From the NCBI GenBank assembly GCA_037189985.1, contig JBBCJX010000006.1:1-64000 (forward strand): 64,000 bases of DNA. Reading direction: 5' to 3'. The position numbers and the translations under genes are program-made. Under the pieces are notes generated by a model. That model did not search any database and was not told where the DNA came from. It saw only the letters and a program-made list of their open reading frames with translations. This stretch comes from UBA2031 sp037189985 (GTDB lineage: Bacteria > Pseudomonadota > Gammaproteobacteria > Pseudomonadales > Moraxellaceae). This document shows, one piece after another, positions 25,664 through 34,390 of the stretch. Position 1 is the first letter of the stretch; each line of letters begins with the position of its first letter.

Positions 25664-26806
25664 TCATTCACCCCGGGCAAATACGCCACGGGCTTCATCT
25701 TCCAGTTTTTTTGCAGCGGCTTCCTGCTCGTGCTGACGCACGCGCTCCCGCACCATCTGCTCGATTTCATCCACCAGATTGGCCGTGGGAATGAGATGAC
25801 TCTTCTCTCCGTGACGGTAGACCAGGCTGTTCGGCAAGGCACCGACAACACCGATGTCGGCCTCCTTGGCTTCACCGGGGCCGTTCACCTTGCAACCGAT
25901 CACCGAGACGTCCATGGGCACGCGCACATCCTCAAGCCGTGCTTCCAGCGCATTCATCACGCGGATGACGTCGAACTCCTGCCGGGAACAGCTCGGGCAG
26001 GCAATGAAGTTGATACCGTTGGAGCGGATGTTGAGCGACTTGAGGATGTCGAAGCCGATCTTCACTTCGTCTTCCGGCTCCGCCGCCAGCGAAATGCGTA
26101 TGGTGTCGCCAATGCCATCCAGCAAGAGCCCACCCAGGGCAATGGCGGACTTCACCGTGCCGGAGCGGTACACACCCGCCTCGGTCACGCCCAGATGCAG
26201 CGGGTTGTCGATCTGTTTTGACAGCAGGCGATAGGCATCCAGCGTCAGAAAGACATTGGACGCCTTCACACTGACCTTGAATTCGTGGAAATCCAGGCGG
26301 TCCAGAATATCGATATGGCGCATGGCCGATTCCAGCAGCGCCTCTCCTGTCGGTTCGCCATATTTTTTCTGCAGGTCTTTTTCCAGCGAGCCGGCATTCA
26401 CGCCAATACGCATGGAAATGCCATGGTGACGGGCCGCCGCCACCACCTCGCGCACCTTGTCATCCGAACCGATATTGCCCGGATTGATGCGCAGGCAGTC
26501 AACGCCCTTTTCCGCTACGGCAATGGCAATCTTGTGGTCAAAATGGATGTCCGCCACCAAGGGCACGTCAGGCACCAAGAGACGGATCTTTCCGAAAGCC
26601 TCGGCTGCCTCCATCGACGGCACCGACACACGCACGATATCCGCCCCGGCCGTCACGCAACGCTGGATTTGCGCCACCGTGGCATCCACGTCACAGGTTT
26701 CGGTATTGGTCATGGTCTGGACGGTGATGGGGGCATCACCGCCGACAAATACCTTGCCGACGCGAATCTTGCGCGTGGGCCGACGCTTGATGGGGGATTC
26801 GTGCAT
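25664..26806 (-). CDS. ispG: 4-hydroxy-3-methylbut-2-enyl diphosphate synthase
   Basis: 380 residues. It catalyses the penultimate step of the MEP isoprenoid pathway and needs a [4Fe-4S] cluster. Its ligands C270, C273 (ACPSCSR), C305 and E312 (GCKVNGPGEA) fall at the E. coli positions. The N-terminal TIM barrel starts after the RRPTRKIRVG segment. It depends on the Fe-S machinery encoded a few kilobases away. Three bases separate it from rodZ. Confidence 0.98.
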   Translation of the reverse strand: MHESPIKRRPTRKIRVGKVFVGGDAPITVQTMTNTETCDVDATVAQIQRCVTAGADIVRVSVPSMEAAEAFGKIRLLVPDVPLVADIHFDHKIAIAVAEKGVDCLRINPGNIGSDDKVREVVAAARHHGISMRIGVNAGSLEKDLQKKYGEPTGEALLESAMRHIDILDRLDFHEFKVSVKASNVFLTLDAYRLLSKQIDNPLHLGVTEAGVYRSGTVKSAIALGGLLLDGIGDTIRISLAAEPEDEVKIGFDILKSLNIRSNGINFIACPSCSRQEFDVIRVMNALEARLEDVRVPMDVSVIGCKVNGPGEAKEADIGVVGALPNSLVYRHGEKSHLIPTANLVDEIEQMVRERVRQHEQEAAAKKLEDEARGVFARGE

Positions 26807-26809
26807 GGC

Positions 26810-27727
26810 TCAGGGCCTCACTGTCAGCGTGGCCACCGCACCGCGGGTATGCGGGCGCAGGTCGATCCGCTTGCCGTTCAGTGCCAAGGTTGCCGCAGAT
26901 GCATTGCCAATATTCACCTGAAAGGGAGCCTGCCCGCTCAGGGTGAGCGTCTGGCCGGCCGGCCGCAAATCCGCCACCAGGGAACGCAGGGCATCCTGCA
27001 CACTGACCCAGCTCTCGGCCGTCAGGGTGATGACCAGCGTGTCGGTGCCGCTGCCCAGTGCAACCGCAGAGCTTTGCGGCACGGCACGCTCGGGCAGCAC
27101 GGCGGGTGCCGGAGCGGCAGGCGCCGGCAGGACCTGCATGACAGGCGCAGCTTCGGTGACAGGAGCTGCCACCGCTGCCACAGGAGTCGTTGCCACAGGT
27201 GGTGTCGCATTCACGGGAGCGCTGAGAGGAGCACTCACCGGGACCTCCACCGCTACCGGGGCATCACGCGATGCCAGCCCGTTCCAGAGAAACCCCAGCC
27301 CCAGTGCCACCAGCAATGCCAGCGACGCAAAGGAAAAAAGACGACCCAGGCGAATACGTGGCCGCGCAATGATGCCCAGCAACTGTATGGGATTGCTGGG
27401 GCGCTGGTCCGGTGCGGGTGTCTCGTTGTCAGCGGCGTAGCACTGGTCGAAGCCGGAGGCGATGTCATCCGGCGAAAGCTTCACCAACTGTGCATAACGA
27501 CGCATGTAGCCACGCACGAAGGCAGGCTCCGGCAGGTCCTTGTAGGAGTCCGCCTCTATGGCTTTCACAAAGCGCAAGGCCAGATGCAATTCGCTGGCAA
27601 CCTGCTCCGCCGTCAGGCCGCGCTGTTCGCGGGCCTTCTTGAGGCGTTGTCCCGGCATGAAAGAGAGATTGTCGGCCTCACTGCCAAGACCTTCCTCTTT
27701 GATGTCTTCAGTCACGATATGCTCCAC
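26810..27727 (-). CDS. rodZ: Cytoskeletal protein RodZ
   Basis: 305 residues. An N-terminal Xre-like helix-turn-helix (about 25-95, GQRLKKAREQRGLTAEQVA) that binds MreB in other bacteria, one membrane helix (130-149), a Pro/Ala/Val-rich periplasmic linker (about 155-215), and a C-terminal DUF4115 beta domain. GTG start with GGGG about 6 bases ahead. It belongs to the pilF-rodZ-ispG run. The low-complexity linker is longer than the average but normal for the family. Confidence 0.95.
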   Translation of the reverse strand: MEHIVTEDIKEEGLGSEADNLSFMPGQRLKKAREQRGLTAEQVASELHLALRFVKAIEADSYKDLPEPAFVRGYMRRYAQLVKLSPDDIASGFDQCYAADNETPAPDQRPSNPIQLLGIIARPRIRLGRLFSFASLALLVALGLGFLWNGLASRDAPVAVEVPVSAPLSAPVNATPPVATTPVAAVAAPVTEAAPVMQVLPAPAAPAPAVLPERAVPQSSAVALGSGTDTLVITLTAESWVSVQDALRSLVADLRPAGQTLTLSGQAPFQVNIGNASAATLALNGKRIDLRPHTRGAVATLTVRP

Positions 27728-27746
27728 AGCGGCCCCCGGCCTGCTG

Positions 27747-28511
27747 TCACTGCTTCAGGGATTCCATATACAGCTTGTATTCAGGGCTGTTCGGATACAG
27801 CCGCTTCAACGCCAGCTCATAACTTGCCAGCGCATTCTTGCCACCGAAATGGCGCTCCAGGCGAATCCCCAGCCAGAGGCTCTGGGCGCTCTGCGGCTGG
27901 TTCTCGGTCAGCTTGAGGTAGCGCTGGTAGGTACTGCGTGAGGCATCCAGGCTACCCTGACCAAACTGCAACTCACTCAGTTCCAGTGTCGATATCGGCA
28001 GGGAGGACTCGATGCGCAACGCACGGACAAATGCACGCGAAGCGGTCTCTTTGTCACCGAGCTTGAGCGCACTGCGTCCCATGCCTTCAAACGCCTGGGC
28101 CCTGAGGTCATAACCCAGGTCATTGGCCGCCGCCTCGAACTGCTTCAGCGCCTCTTTATAGCGTTCGTTGCGAAACAGGAAAATGGCGTAGTTGTTGTGC
28201 GCCTGTGCAAACTCCGGGCGCAGCTTGATGGCCCGGCGATAAGAGCGGTCCGCACCCCGTTTGTCACCGTCACGCTCCAGCAGGACACCCATCAGGTTAT
28301 GGGCCTCCGGCGAGCGCGAATCCATGTCCAAGGCACGCTTGAGCTGTACCTGCGCACGCTCGTTGTCGCCATTGCGCAGATGTTCGGCAGCAAGGGCAAC
28401 CCGGTCACGGGCACCGGCGGCAGGATCCGCTTTCCGGGTTCCTGCCACGGGCTCTTGGACACAGGCCGCGAGAGCCAGAACGGCAAGGATTGCAAGGGCA
28501 ATGTGTCTCAT
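27747..28511 (-). CDS. pilF: Type IV pilus biogenesis lipoprotein PilF (PilW)
   Basis: 254 residues. Lipobox LAAC at about residue 17, then six TPR-like repeats (e.g. RSPEAHNLMGVLLERDGDK, FAQAHNNYAIFLFRNERYK). PilF is the outer-membrane pilotin needed for PilQ secretin assembly. Its ATG overlaps the rlmN stop by one base (TGATG). The rlmN-pilF-rodZ order is standard. Confidence 0.95.
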   Translation of the reverse strand: MRHIALAILAVLALAACVQEPVAGTRKADPAAGARDRVALAAEHLRNGDNERAQVQLKRALDMDSRSPEAHNLMGVLLERDGDKRGADRSYRRAIKLRPEFAQAHNNYAIFLFRNERYKEALKQFEAAANDLGYDLRAQAFEGMGRSALKLGDKETASRAFVRALRIESSLPISTLELSELQFGQGSLDASRSTYQRYLKLTENQPQSAQSLWLGIRLERHFGGKNALASYELALKRLYPNSPEYKLYMESLKQ

Positions 28512-29698
28512 CAGGCACTCCTCACGATTTCGCGGGCATTCTTTTCATTCTTGGTCTGCCAGCGCTCGGCACGCCGCGTGCGGTCCTGCACCTGGCCCAC
28601 CAACTGACCACAGGCTGCATCAATGTCGTCACCACGTGTGGAGCGTATGGTGCAGATGAAGTCCGCTTCCGCGAGGATTTTCTGGAAGGCCAAGATGTCC
28701 TCTCGCTTGGAGCGAGCGTACGGGGCATGCGGAAACGGATTGAATGGAATGAGGTTGATCTTGCTGGGCGTGTCCTTGAGCAGGCGTACCAGCTCACGGG
28801 CATGTGCCGGCGTATCATTGACGCCCGCCAGCATGACGTACTCCATGGTGATCTTGCGGCGTCCGCCGGCCTCGCTCTGGAAGCGGCCAAGGTAACGACG
28901 GCAGGCCGCCAGCAGTTCCTGAAGCGGATACTTGCGGTTGATGGGCACCAGTTCGTCGCGCAGCTCGTCGTTGGTGGCATGCAACGAGACGGCCAGAGCA
29001 ACATCGATTTCTTCACCAAGACGATCCAGCATCGGCACAACACCGGACGTCGAGAGGGTAACGCGACGCTTGGACATGCCGTAGGCAAAATCGTCCAGCA
29101 TCAGCCTCATGGCCGGCACGACATTGTCGAAATTCAGCAGGGGCTCGCCCATGCCCATCATCACCACATTGGTGATGGCCCGCTCACGGCTTTCCATGAG
29201 CGGCTGGTCTTCAAAATAGGAGCGGTTGGCAATCCACACCTGGCCGATGATCTCGGCCACACTCAGATCCCGCTGGAAACCCTGCTTGCCGGTGGAGCAG
29301 AAACTGCAATCCAGCGCGCAGCCCACCTGGGAGGACACACAGAGCGTCTTGCGGTCGCCGTCGGGAATGAGCACGGTCTCGACCATGGAGTTGTCGCCGA
29401 CCTTCATCACCCACTTGCGGGTGCCGTCAGCCGAATACTCGCGATGTACCACTTCCGGTGCCCGGATCTCGGCAATCTCCGCCAGCCTGGCACGCAGGGC
29501 CTTGGAGACATTGCTCATCTGCTCGAAATCATCCACGCCAAGCTGGTGAATCCACTTGATCACCTGCTGGGCACGAAATTTTTTCTCGCCGATGGAAACG
29601 AAGAACTCCTCCATCTGCTCACGCGTCATGCCGAGCAGGTTCACTCGTGTTGCGGAGGCTGGAGAAACGGAGGACGGACTGCGGACTTCTGCATTCAT
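28511..29698 (-). CDS. rlmN: Dual-specificity 23S rRNA/tRNA adenine-C2 methyltransferase
   Basis: 395 residues. A radical SAM enzyme that methylates A2503 of 23S rRNA and A37 of some tRNAs. The Fe-S ligands are C127, C131 and C134 (CALDCSFC). The methyl-carrying Cys is C363 in DIDAACGQL. GEPLLNFDNV and STSGV motifs are present. ATG at 29698 lacks a clear ribosome site. It overlaps pilF by one base. Confidence 0.97.
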   Translation of the reverse strand: MNAEVRSPSSVSPASATRVNLLGMTREQMEEFFVSIGEKKFRAQQVIKWIHQLGVDDFEQMSNVSKALRARLAEIAEIRAPEVVHREYSADGTRKWVMKVGDNSMVETVLIPDGDRKTLCVSSQVGCALDCSFCSTGKQGFQRDLSVAEIIGQVWIANRSYFEDQPLMESRERAITNVVMMGMGEPLLNFDNVVPAMRLMLDDFAYGMSKRRVTLSTSGVVPMLDRLGEEIDVALAVSLHATNDELRDELVPINRKYPLQELLAACRRYLGRFQSEAGGRRKITMEYVMLAGVNDTPAHARELVRLLKDTPSKINLIPFNPFPHAPYARSKREDILAFQKILAEADFICTIRSTRGDDIDAACGQLVGQVQDRTRRAERWQTKNEKNAREIVRSA

Positions 29699-29817
29699 GA
29701 GTATCGACCGGTTGCTACACCAATTATGTCGAAGCCCTTGCGGGCTGGATGGTCGGCCTTTGCACTGCTTCACCGGAAACAGGCGCCGCGGCCGGCGGCT
29801 TCACAACATCACGCGGC

Positions 29818-29847
29818 AAGCGTGCCCGGCTGTTGCCGGGCACGCTT
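29818..29847 (-). terminator. Strong hairpin after ndk without a T run
   Basis: AAGCGTGCCCGGC-(4-base loop)-GCCGGGCACGCTT is a perfect 13-base stem 5 bases past the ndk stop. The transcript side lacks a run of U residues, so it may protect a message 3' end or pause polymerase rather than act as a classical terminator. Confidence 0.6.
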
Positions 29848-29852
29848 ACGGT

Positions 29853-30284
29853 TCAACGTGTACGCGGGCAGAGCTCGGTTGCAGCAAAGAAATAGGAAAC
29901 TTCACGCGCCGCCGACGTGGTGCTGTCGGAGCCATGCGCGGCGTTTTCATCAATGCTGACCGCAAAATCGGCACGGATGGTGCCGGGAGCAGCGTCCTTG
30001 GGGTTGGTGGCGCCCAGGATTTCACGGTGGGCCAGCACGGCATTCTCGCCTTCCAGCACAGAAACCACCACCGGACCGGAGGTCATGAAGGAAACGAGAT
30101 CACCGAAGAAACCGCGCTCGCGGTGCTCGGCATAGAAGCCTTCAGCCTCGGTCTTGGACAGGTGCTTCATCTTGGCAGCCACGACCTTGAGACCTGCCTT
30201 TTCGAAACGGGCATAAATCTCACCGATCACGTTCTTGCCCACTGCGTCCGGCTTGATGATGGACAGGGTACGTTCGATAGCCAT
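29853..30284 (-). CDS. ndk: Nucleoside diphosphate kinase
   Basis: 143 residues, normal length. It balances NTP pools through a phospho-histidine at H117 (NAAHGSDS). The start MAIERTLSIIKPDAV matches the family. It lies between iscX and rlmN as in Pseudomonas and has a ~150-base upstream gap that may hold its own promoter. Confidence 0.98.
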   Translation of the reverse strand: MAIERTLSIIKPDAVGKNVIGEIYARFEKAGLKVVAAKMKHLSKTEAEGFYAEHRERGFFGDLVSFMTSGPVVVSVLEGENAVLAHREILGATNPKDAAPGTIRADFAVSIDENAAHGSDSTTSAAREVSYFFAATELCPRTR

Positions 30285-30437
30285 GGTGCTCTCCGCAAGC
30301 GCTATTAAATCAATGGGTTAGGGCGCCACTTTGAGGGCGCCCCGCAACAGAGCCGCGATTATACGCAGCTTTTGCGGCAATACCATGGTGAACAAACAGT
30401 CGCGGCAGGAGCCCGGCAGGCGGGCAACAGAGCGGAA

Positions 30438-30635
30438 TCAGACTTCGTCCATCCAGGCCAACTGGATGCCTTCCAGTATCCGCTCCCCACAGCGGGCAGG
30501 ATCATCGTCGAAGTCCGGCAAGGCCAGCACCCACTGCATGAGGTCGGTGAAGCGGATGGCTTTGGGGTCCACTTCGGGGTGGGCCTCCGCCAGTTCGATG
30601 GCGATTTCGCGGGAATCGGTCCATTTCAGTGACAT
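30438..30635 (-). CDS. iscX: Fe-S cluster assembly protein IscX
   Basis: 65 residues, the normal size. It has the acidic surface MSLKWTDSREIAIELAE, PDFDDDPARCGERILEGIQ and C-terminal AWMDE that binds IscS and modulates cysteine desulfurase activity in E. coli. ATG at 30635 has GGAGCATGCC upstream and is preferred over an ATG ten codons earlier. It ends the isc operon, 42 bases after fdx. Confidence 0.96.
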   Translation of the reverse strand: MSLKWTDSREIAIELAEAHPEVDPKAIRFTDLMQWVLALPDFDDDPARCGERILEGIQLAWMDEV

Positions 30636-30677
30636 GGCATGCTCCAGTACCAGATTGGGAAACACACGCCGGAAGGC

Positions 30678-31016
30678 TCAGTGCTTCTCGGAGGCGTGAT
30701 TGATCGTGTACTTGGGAATCTCCACCACCAGATCCTCCTCCGCCACAATGGCCTGACAGGAAAGGCGGGAATCCGCTTCCAGCCCCCAGGCCTTGTCGAG
30801 CAGGTCTTCCTCCAGTTCGTCGGCCTCGTTCAGCGACTCTCCGCCCTCACGCACGATGACATGGCAGGTCGTACAGGCACAGGACATCTCGCAGGCATGC
30901 TCGATCTTGATGCCATGACGCAGGGCAGCCTCACAGACGGACTCACCCGGTGTGGCCTCGATGACGGCACCCTCGGGGCAGATTTGCTGGTGTGGCAGGA
31001 AAACGATTTGCGGCAT
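30678..31016 (-). CDS. fdx: [2Fe-2S] ferredoxin of the ISC system
   Basis: 112 residues. Cluster ligands C42, C48, C51 and C87 match the E. coli ISC ferredoxin, with the extra C46 of this family. It donates electrons during cluster assembly on IscU. ATG at 31016 has GGAG 9 bases upstream. An inverted repeat CTGTTGC / GCAACAG (31048-31074) lies in the hscA-fdx spacer. Confidence 0.97.
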   Translation of the reverse strand: MPQIVFLPHQQICPEGAVIEATPGESVCEAALRHGIKIEHACEMSCACTTCHVIVREGGESLNEADELEEDLLDKAWGLEADSRLSCQAIVAEEDLVVEIPKYTINHASEKH

Positions 31017-31096
31017 GGGCCATTTCTCCATTCCATTCCCACTGGATCTGTTGCAGGGCTGCTTTCAGCAACAGGCAGGGCGAACGGTTTTCAAAT

Positions 31097-32971
31097 TCAG
31101 TGGGTCACATCATCGATACGCTTGCCCGCCAGCGCCTTTTGCACTCCGGCATTCATGCGCAGTGCAGCATAAGGCTCGCTGGCTTCATTCAGGGCTTTGA
31201 CGCCAGCACGGACGGCCAGTACATCGCTGCCTGCCATGGCCTCGCGCAATTCCCGCATGGCGGCGGCAAGCTGCAGGCGCTCGTCTTCCGAGAGCAGGGC
31301 ATCACCGTCTTCAGTGAGTGCTGCCTCCAGCGCCAGCAACAAGCGCTCACCTTCCACTTTTTCCTCAGCCAACGCACGGCGCTGCTTGTCGGTTTCAGCC
31401 TGCTGGAAAGACTCACGCAGCATGCGCGCGACCTCGTCATCCGCCAACCCGTAAGAAGGTTTGACCGTGATTTCACTCCGGGCACCGGAAGTCGTCTCTT
31501 CAGCACTGACATTGAGCAGGCCATCCGCATCCACCTGGAAGGTGACACGGATACGTGCTGCCCCCGCCACCATGGGTGGAATGCCGCGCAACTCGAAGCG
31601 TGCCAGCGAACGGCAATCACTCACCAGTTCGCGCTCGCCCTGCAGCACATGCACACTCATGGCCGTCTGGCCGTCCTTGAAGGTGGTGAATTCCTGCGCC
31701 AGAGCCACCGGAATCGTGGTGTTGCGCGGCACGATTTTCTCGACCAGCCCCCCCATGGTTTCCAGTCCCAGCGACAGCGGAATCACGTCAAGCAACAGCA
31801 TGTCGCTGTCCGGCTTGTTGCCTGCCAGCACATCGGCCTGGATGGCCGCACCAATAGCCACTACACGATCAGGATCAATACTGGTCAGTGGCGTGCGTCC
31901 AAAAAATTCTGCCACTTTTTCCCGTACCAGCGGCACACGCGTGGCGCCACCGACCATCACCACATCCTGCACGTCAGCAGTCTTTACGCCGGCATCACGC
32001 AATGCCCGCCGACAGGATTTGAGCGTGCGTTCTACCAGGCCAGTAATGAGCGCATCAAACGCCGTACGCGACAGGAGGAACTGACGCCCTGAGAAATCCA
32101 GCATGGCGTCGGCGCTGTCTGTCAGCGCCTCTTTTGCCTTGCGTGCCGCATCCAGCAACTCACGCTGCCGCGCCGCATCGGGCGCCTGCTCTCCGGTTTG
32201 TGCCAGCACCCACTGAGCAACAGCATGATCCAGATCATCACCACCAAGGGCCGAGTCACCGCCGGTGGCCATCACCTCGAACACGCCCTTGTTCAGACGC
32301 AGTACTGACACGTCAAAGGTACCGCCCCCCAGGTCGTAAATGACATGCACACCTTCAGCGCCCTGATCAAGGCCATAGGCAACTGCAGCTGCCGTCGGCT
32401 CGTTCAGGAGGCGCAGCAATTTGAGCCCGGCAAGCTGTGCCGCATCCTTCGTGGCCTGACGCTGGGCATCGTCGAAATAAGCGGGCACGGTGATCACGGC
32501 ACCGGTCAGCTCGCCGCCAAGCGCCGCCTCGGCACGTGCACGCAGAACGGAAAGGATATCGGCAGAAACCTGCACAGGACTTTTCTGGCCCGCTGCCGTC
32601 ACGAGATAGGGCATGCCCTGGTTTTCCGGAGGGAATTCTCCACCGGCAAAACGATAGGGCAATTCGCTACCCAAGCGCTTTACGTCAGCCAAGCCGCGTC
32701 CCATCAGACGCTTGACGGACACAATGGTATTGAAAGGATCACTGGCAGCAGCGGCCCGCGCATCAAAACCCACGCGACGCTCACCATCCGGAAAATAACG
32801 CACCACCGAAGGCAGCAAATGACGTCCCGCCGAATCCGGCAAGGTCTTGGCCTTGCCACTTTGCACGGTGGCCACCAGGGAGTTGGTGGTGCCCAGATCG
32901 ATGCCGACCGCCAGGCGATGACGATGTGGTGCCGTGCTCTGCCCAGGTTCGGCAATCTGCAACAGGGCCAT
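31097..32971 (-). CDS. hscA: Hsp70-type chaperone HscA
   Basis: 624 residues. It is the specialised Hsp70 that, with HscB, releases clusters from IscU. The nucleotide-binding domain has VGIDLGTTNSLVA and YDLGGGTFDVSVL; the substrate domain starts near VIPLSLGLETMGG. The ATG overlaps the hscB stop by one base (TGATG). Its client motif LPPVK is intact in IscU of this operon. Confidence 0.97.
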   Translation of the reverse strand: MALLQIAEPGQSTAPHRHRLAVGIDLGTTNSLVATVQSGKAKTLPDSAGRHLLPSVVRYFPDGERRVGFDARAAAASDPFNTIVSVKRLMGRGLADVKRLGSELPYRFAGGEFPPENQGMPYLVTAAGQKSPVQVSADILSVLRARAEAALGGELTGAVITVPAYFDDAQRQATKDAAQLAGLKLLRLLNEPTAAAVAYGLDQGAEGVHVIYDLGGGTFDVSVLRLNKGVFEVMATGGDSALGGDDLDHAVAQWVLAQTGEQAPDAARQRELLDAARKAKEALTDSADAMLDFSGRQFLLSRTAFDALITGLVERTLKSCRRALRDAGVKTADVQDVVMVGGATRVPLVREKVAEFFGRTPLTSIDPDRVVAIGAAIQADVLAGNKPDSDMLLLDVIPLSLGLETMGGLVEKIVPRNTTIPVALAQEFTTFKDGQTAMSVHVLQGERELVSDCRSLARFELRGIPPMVAGAARIRVTFQVDADGLLNVSAEETTSGARSEITVKPSYGLADDEVARMLRESFQQAETDKQRRALAEEKVEGERLLLALEAALTEDGDALLSEDERLQLAAAMRELREAMAGSDVLAVRAGVKALNEASEPYAALRMNAGVQKALAGKRIDDVTH

Positions 32972-33519
32972 CAGTCGTCATCCTCGTCGTCGTTTTCATA
33001 TTCGGCATCTTCGAGCCGTGCCTCGGCATCCTGCACTTCGTCCAGGAAGCGTGACATGAACTGCATCTTGCGAACGGTATCGGCGGCCTCGGCCCAATCC
33101 TGCTCGCGGTAATCAATGGCGAATTCGCGCCCAAGGTTTTGCAGCCACTCCCCGGCCTCCTCACGAAGGCTGTCCAATGTCGCCAGGTCATCAGCCTCTT
33201 CGAGTTGCTCGCGCAACTCCATCTGTGCCATCAGGAAATCAGTATCGGCCACCGTGCTGGACTCAATATCGAGAGGATGGCCGGCCAGTGCCAGCAGGTG
33301 CCGTGCTCGCAGCACAGGGTCACGCAGGGTGCTGAAGGCCGTGTTGATGTCTGCTGCTTTCTGCACGGCCGCGCGCTGTACTTCGGCAGGCTCGGCTGCC
33401 ACGCGGTCAGGGTGAAACTGGCGCTGCAATTCGCGGTAGCGGGGCAGCAATTGGGCCTCGTCCAGCTCAAAAGCAGGCACGAGATTGAAGACTTCGAAAT
33501 AATTCATGACGGAAGACAT
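32971..33519 (-). CDS. hscB: J-domain co-chaperone HscB
   Basis: 182 residues. J-domain with HPD at 36-38 (FHPDR), then the IscU-binding helical bundle (MAQMELREQLEEA). The last ten residues are strongly acidic (EYENDDEDDD), an extension not usual in E. coli HscB. Starts at codon 1 (33519) or codon 5 (33507) are both possible. It is coupled to hscA. Confidence 0.95.
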   Translation of the reverse strand: MSSVMNYFEVFNLVPAFELDEAQLLPRYRELQRQFHPDRVAAEPAEVQRAAVQKAADINTAFSTLRDPVLRARHLLALAGHPLDIESSTVADTDFLMAQMELREQLEEADDLATLDSLREEAGEWLQNLGREFAIDYREQDWAEAADTVRKMQFMSRFLDEVQDAEARLEDAEYENDDEDDD

Positions 33520-33536
33520 GGGGCCTCGCCGGGGTT

Positions 33537-33561
33537 TCCCCTTACCCCAGCCCTCTCCCTG
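33537..33561. repeat. Intergenic CCCTCTCCC/GGGAGA-type palindromic repeat
   Basis: TTCCCCTTACCCCAGCCCTC is followed by TCCCTGAGGGAGATGG, giving a near-perfect CCTCTCCCT/GAGGGAGATGG palindrome. Very similar units are scattered between genes in many proteobacteria. It separates iscA from hscB. Confidence 0.65.
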
Positions 33562-33612
33562 AGGGAGATGGAGAAAACAGGGAGCTTCCCGGTGGAAGAA
33601 AGGTAGCGCGTC

Positions 33613-33936
33613 TTATACGGTGAAGGACTCTCCGCAGCCACACTCCCCTTTCTGGTTCGGGTTGCGGAAGCGGAAGCCTTCGTTAAGGCCTTCTTTCACG
33701 AAATCCATTTCCGTACCGTCGATGTAGGCAAGACTCTTGGGATCGACCACCACATTCACGCCATGAGAGCTGAATATGATGTCTTCCGGCTGCGTCTCGT
33801 CCACAAACTCCAGCACATAGGCAAGACCGGAGCAGCCGGAGGTCTTCACGCCCACACGCACACCCACTCCCTTACCGCGATTGGCCAGGAAATCGCCGAC
33901 GTGCTTCGCTGCGGACTCGGAAAGGGTGACGGCCAT
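33613..33936 (-). CDS. iscA: A-type Fe-S carrier IscA
   Basis: 107 residues. The three conserved cysteines C35, C99 and C101 (CSG and GECGCGESF) are all present. It carries Fe-S clusters to target enzymes. It starts 2 bases after the iscU stop, so the pair is tightly coupled. The gap to hscB holds a palindromic repeat. Confidence 0.97.
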   Translation of the reverse strand: MAVTLSESAAKHVGDFLANRGKGVGVRVGVKTSGCSGLAYVLEFVDETQPEDIIFSSHGVNVVVDPKSLAYIDGTEMDFVKEGLNEGFRFRNPNQKGECGCGESFTV

Positions 33937-33938
33937 TT

Positions 33939-34334
33939 TCAGGCTTCCTGTTCTTTGTGATGCTTTTTGCGGTAATCAGCGACGGCAGCCTTGATCGCAT
34001 CTTCGGCCAGCACCGAGCAGTGGATCTTCACAGGCGGCAGCGCCAGCTCTTCGGCAATCTGCGTATTCTTGATGCCCATGGCCTCATCCAGGCTCTTGCC
34101 CTTCACCCACTCGGTCACCAGTGAGCTGGAGGCAATGGCAGAACCACAACCGTAGGTCTTGAAGCGTGCATCCTGGATGATGCCTTCATCGCTGACGCGT
34201 ATCTGCAACTGCATCACGTCACCACAGGCCGGCGCACCCACCATGCCGGTGCCGACACTCACATCATTCTTGTCCAGCTTGCCGACATTGCGAGGATGCT
34301 CGTAATGGTCGATCACTTTTTCGCTGTAAGCCAT
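33939..34334 (-). CDS. iscU: Fe-S scaffold protein IscU
   Basis: 131 residues. Cluster-binding residues C37, D39, C63 and C106 and the HscA-binding motif LPPVK (99-103) are intact. It is the scaffold where IscS-derived sulfur and iron are assembled. The spacer to iscS carries a stem-loop. Confidence 0.98.
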   Translation of the reverse strand: MAYSEKVIDHYEHPRNVGKLDKNDVSVGTGMVGAPACGDVMQLQIRVSDEGIIQDARFKTYGCGSAIASSSLVTEWVKGKSLDEAMGIKNTQIAEELALPPVKIHCSVLAEDAIKAAVADYRKKHHKEQEA

Positions 34335-34362
34335 TTCAGTTCACCTCTACATCTTGCTTGCT

Positions 34363-34381
34363 GCAGGTGCGGAGCACCTGC
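34363..34381 (-). other. Intercistronic stem-loop between iscS and iscU
   Basis: GCAGGTGC-GGA-GCACCTGC (either strand), a perfect 8-base stem, begins 10 bases past the iscS stop. In E. coli the isc message is cut between cistrons under RyhB control and a hairpin protects the upstream part; a similar protective role is possible here but is inference. Confidence 0.55.
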
Positions 34382-34390
34382 TTGCTGACA

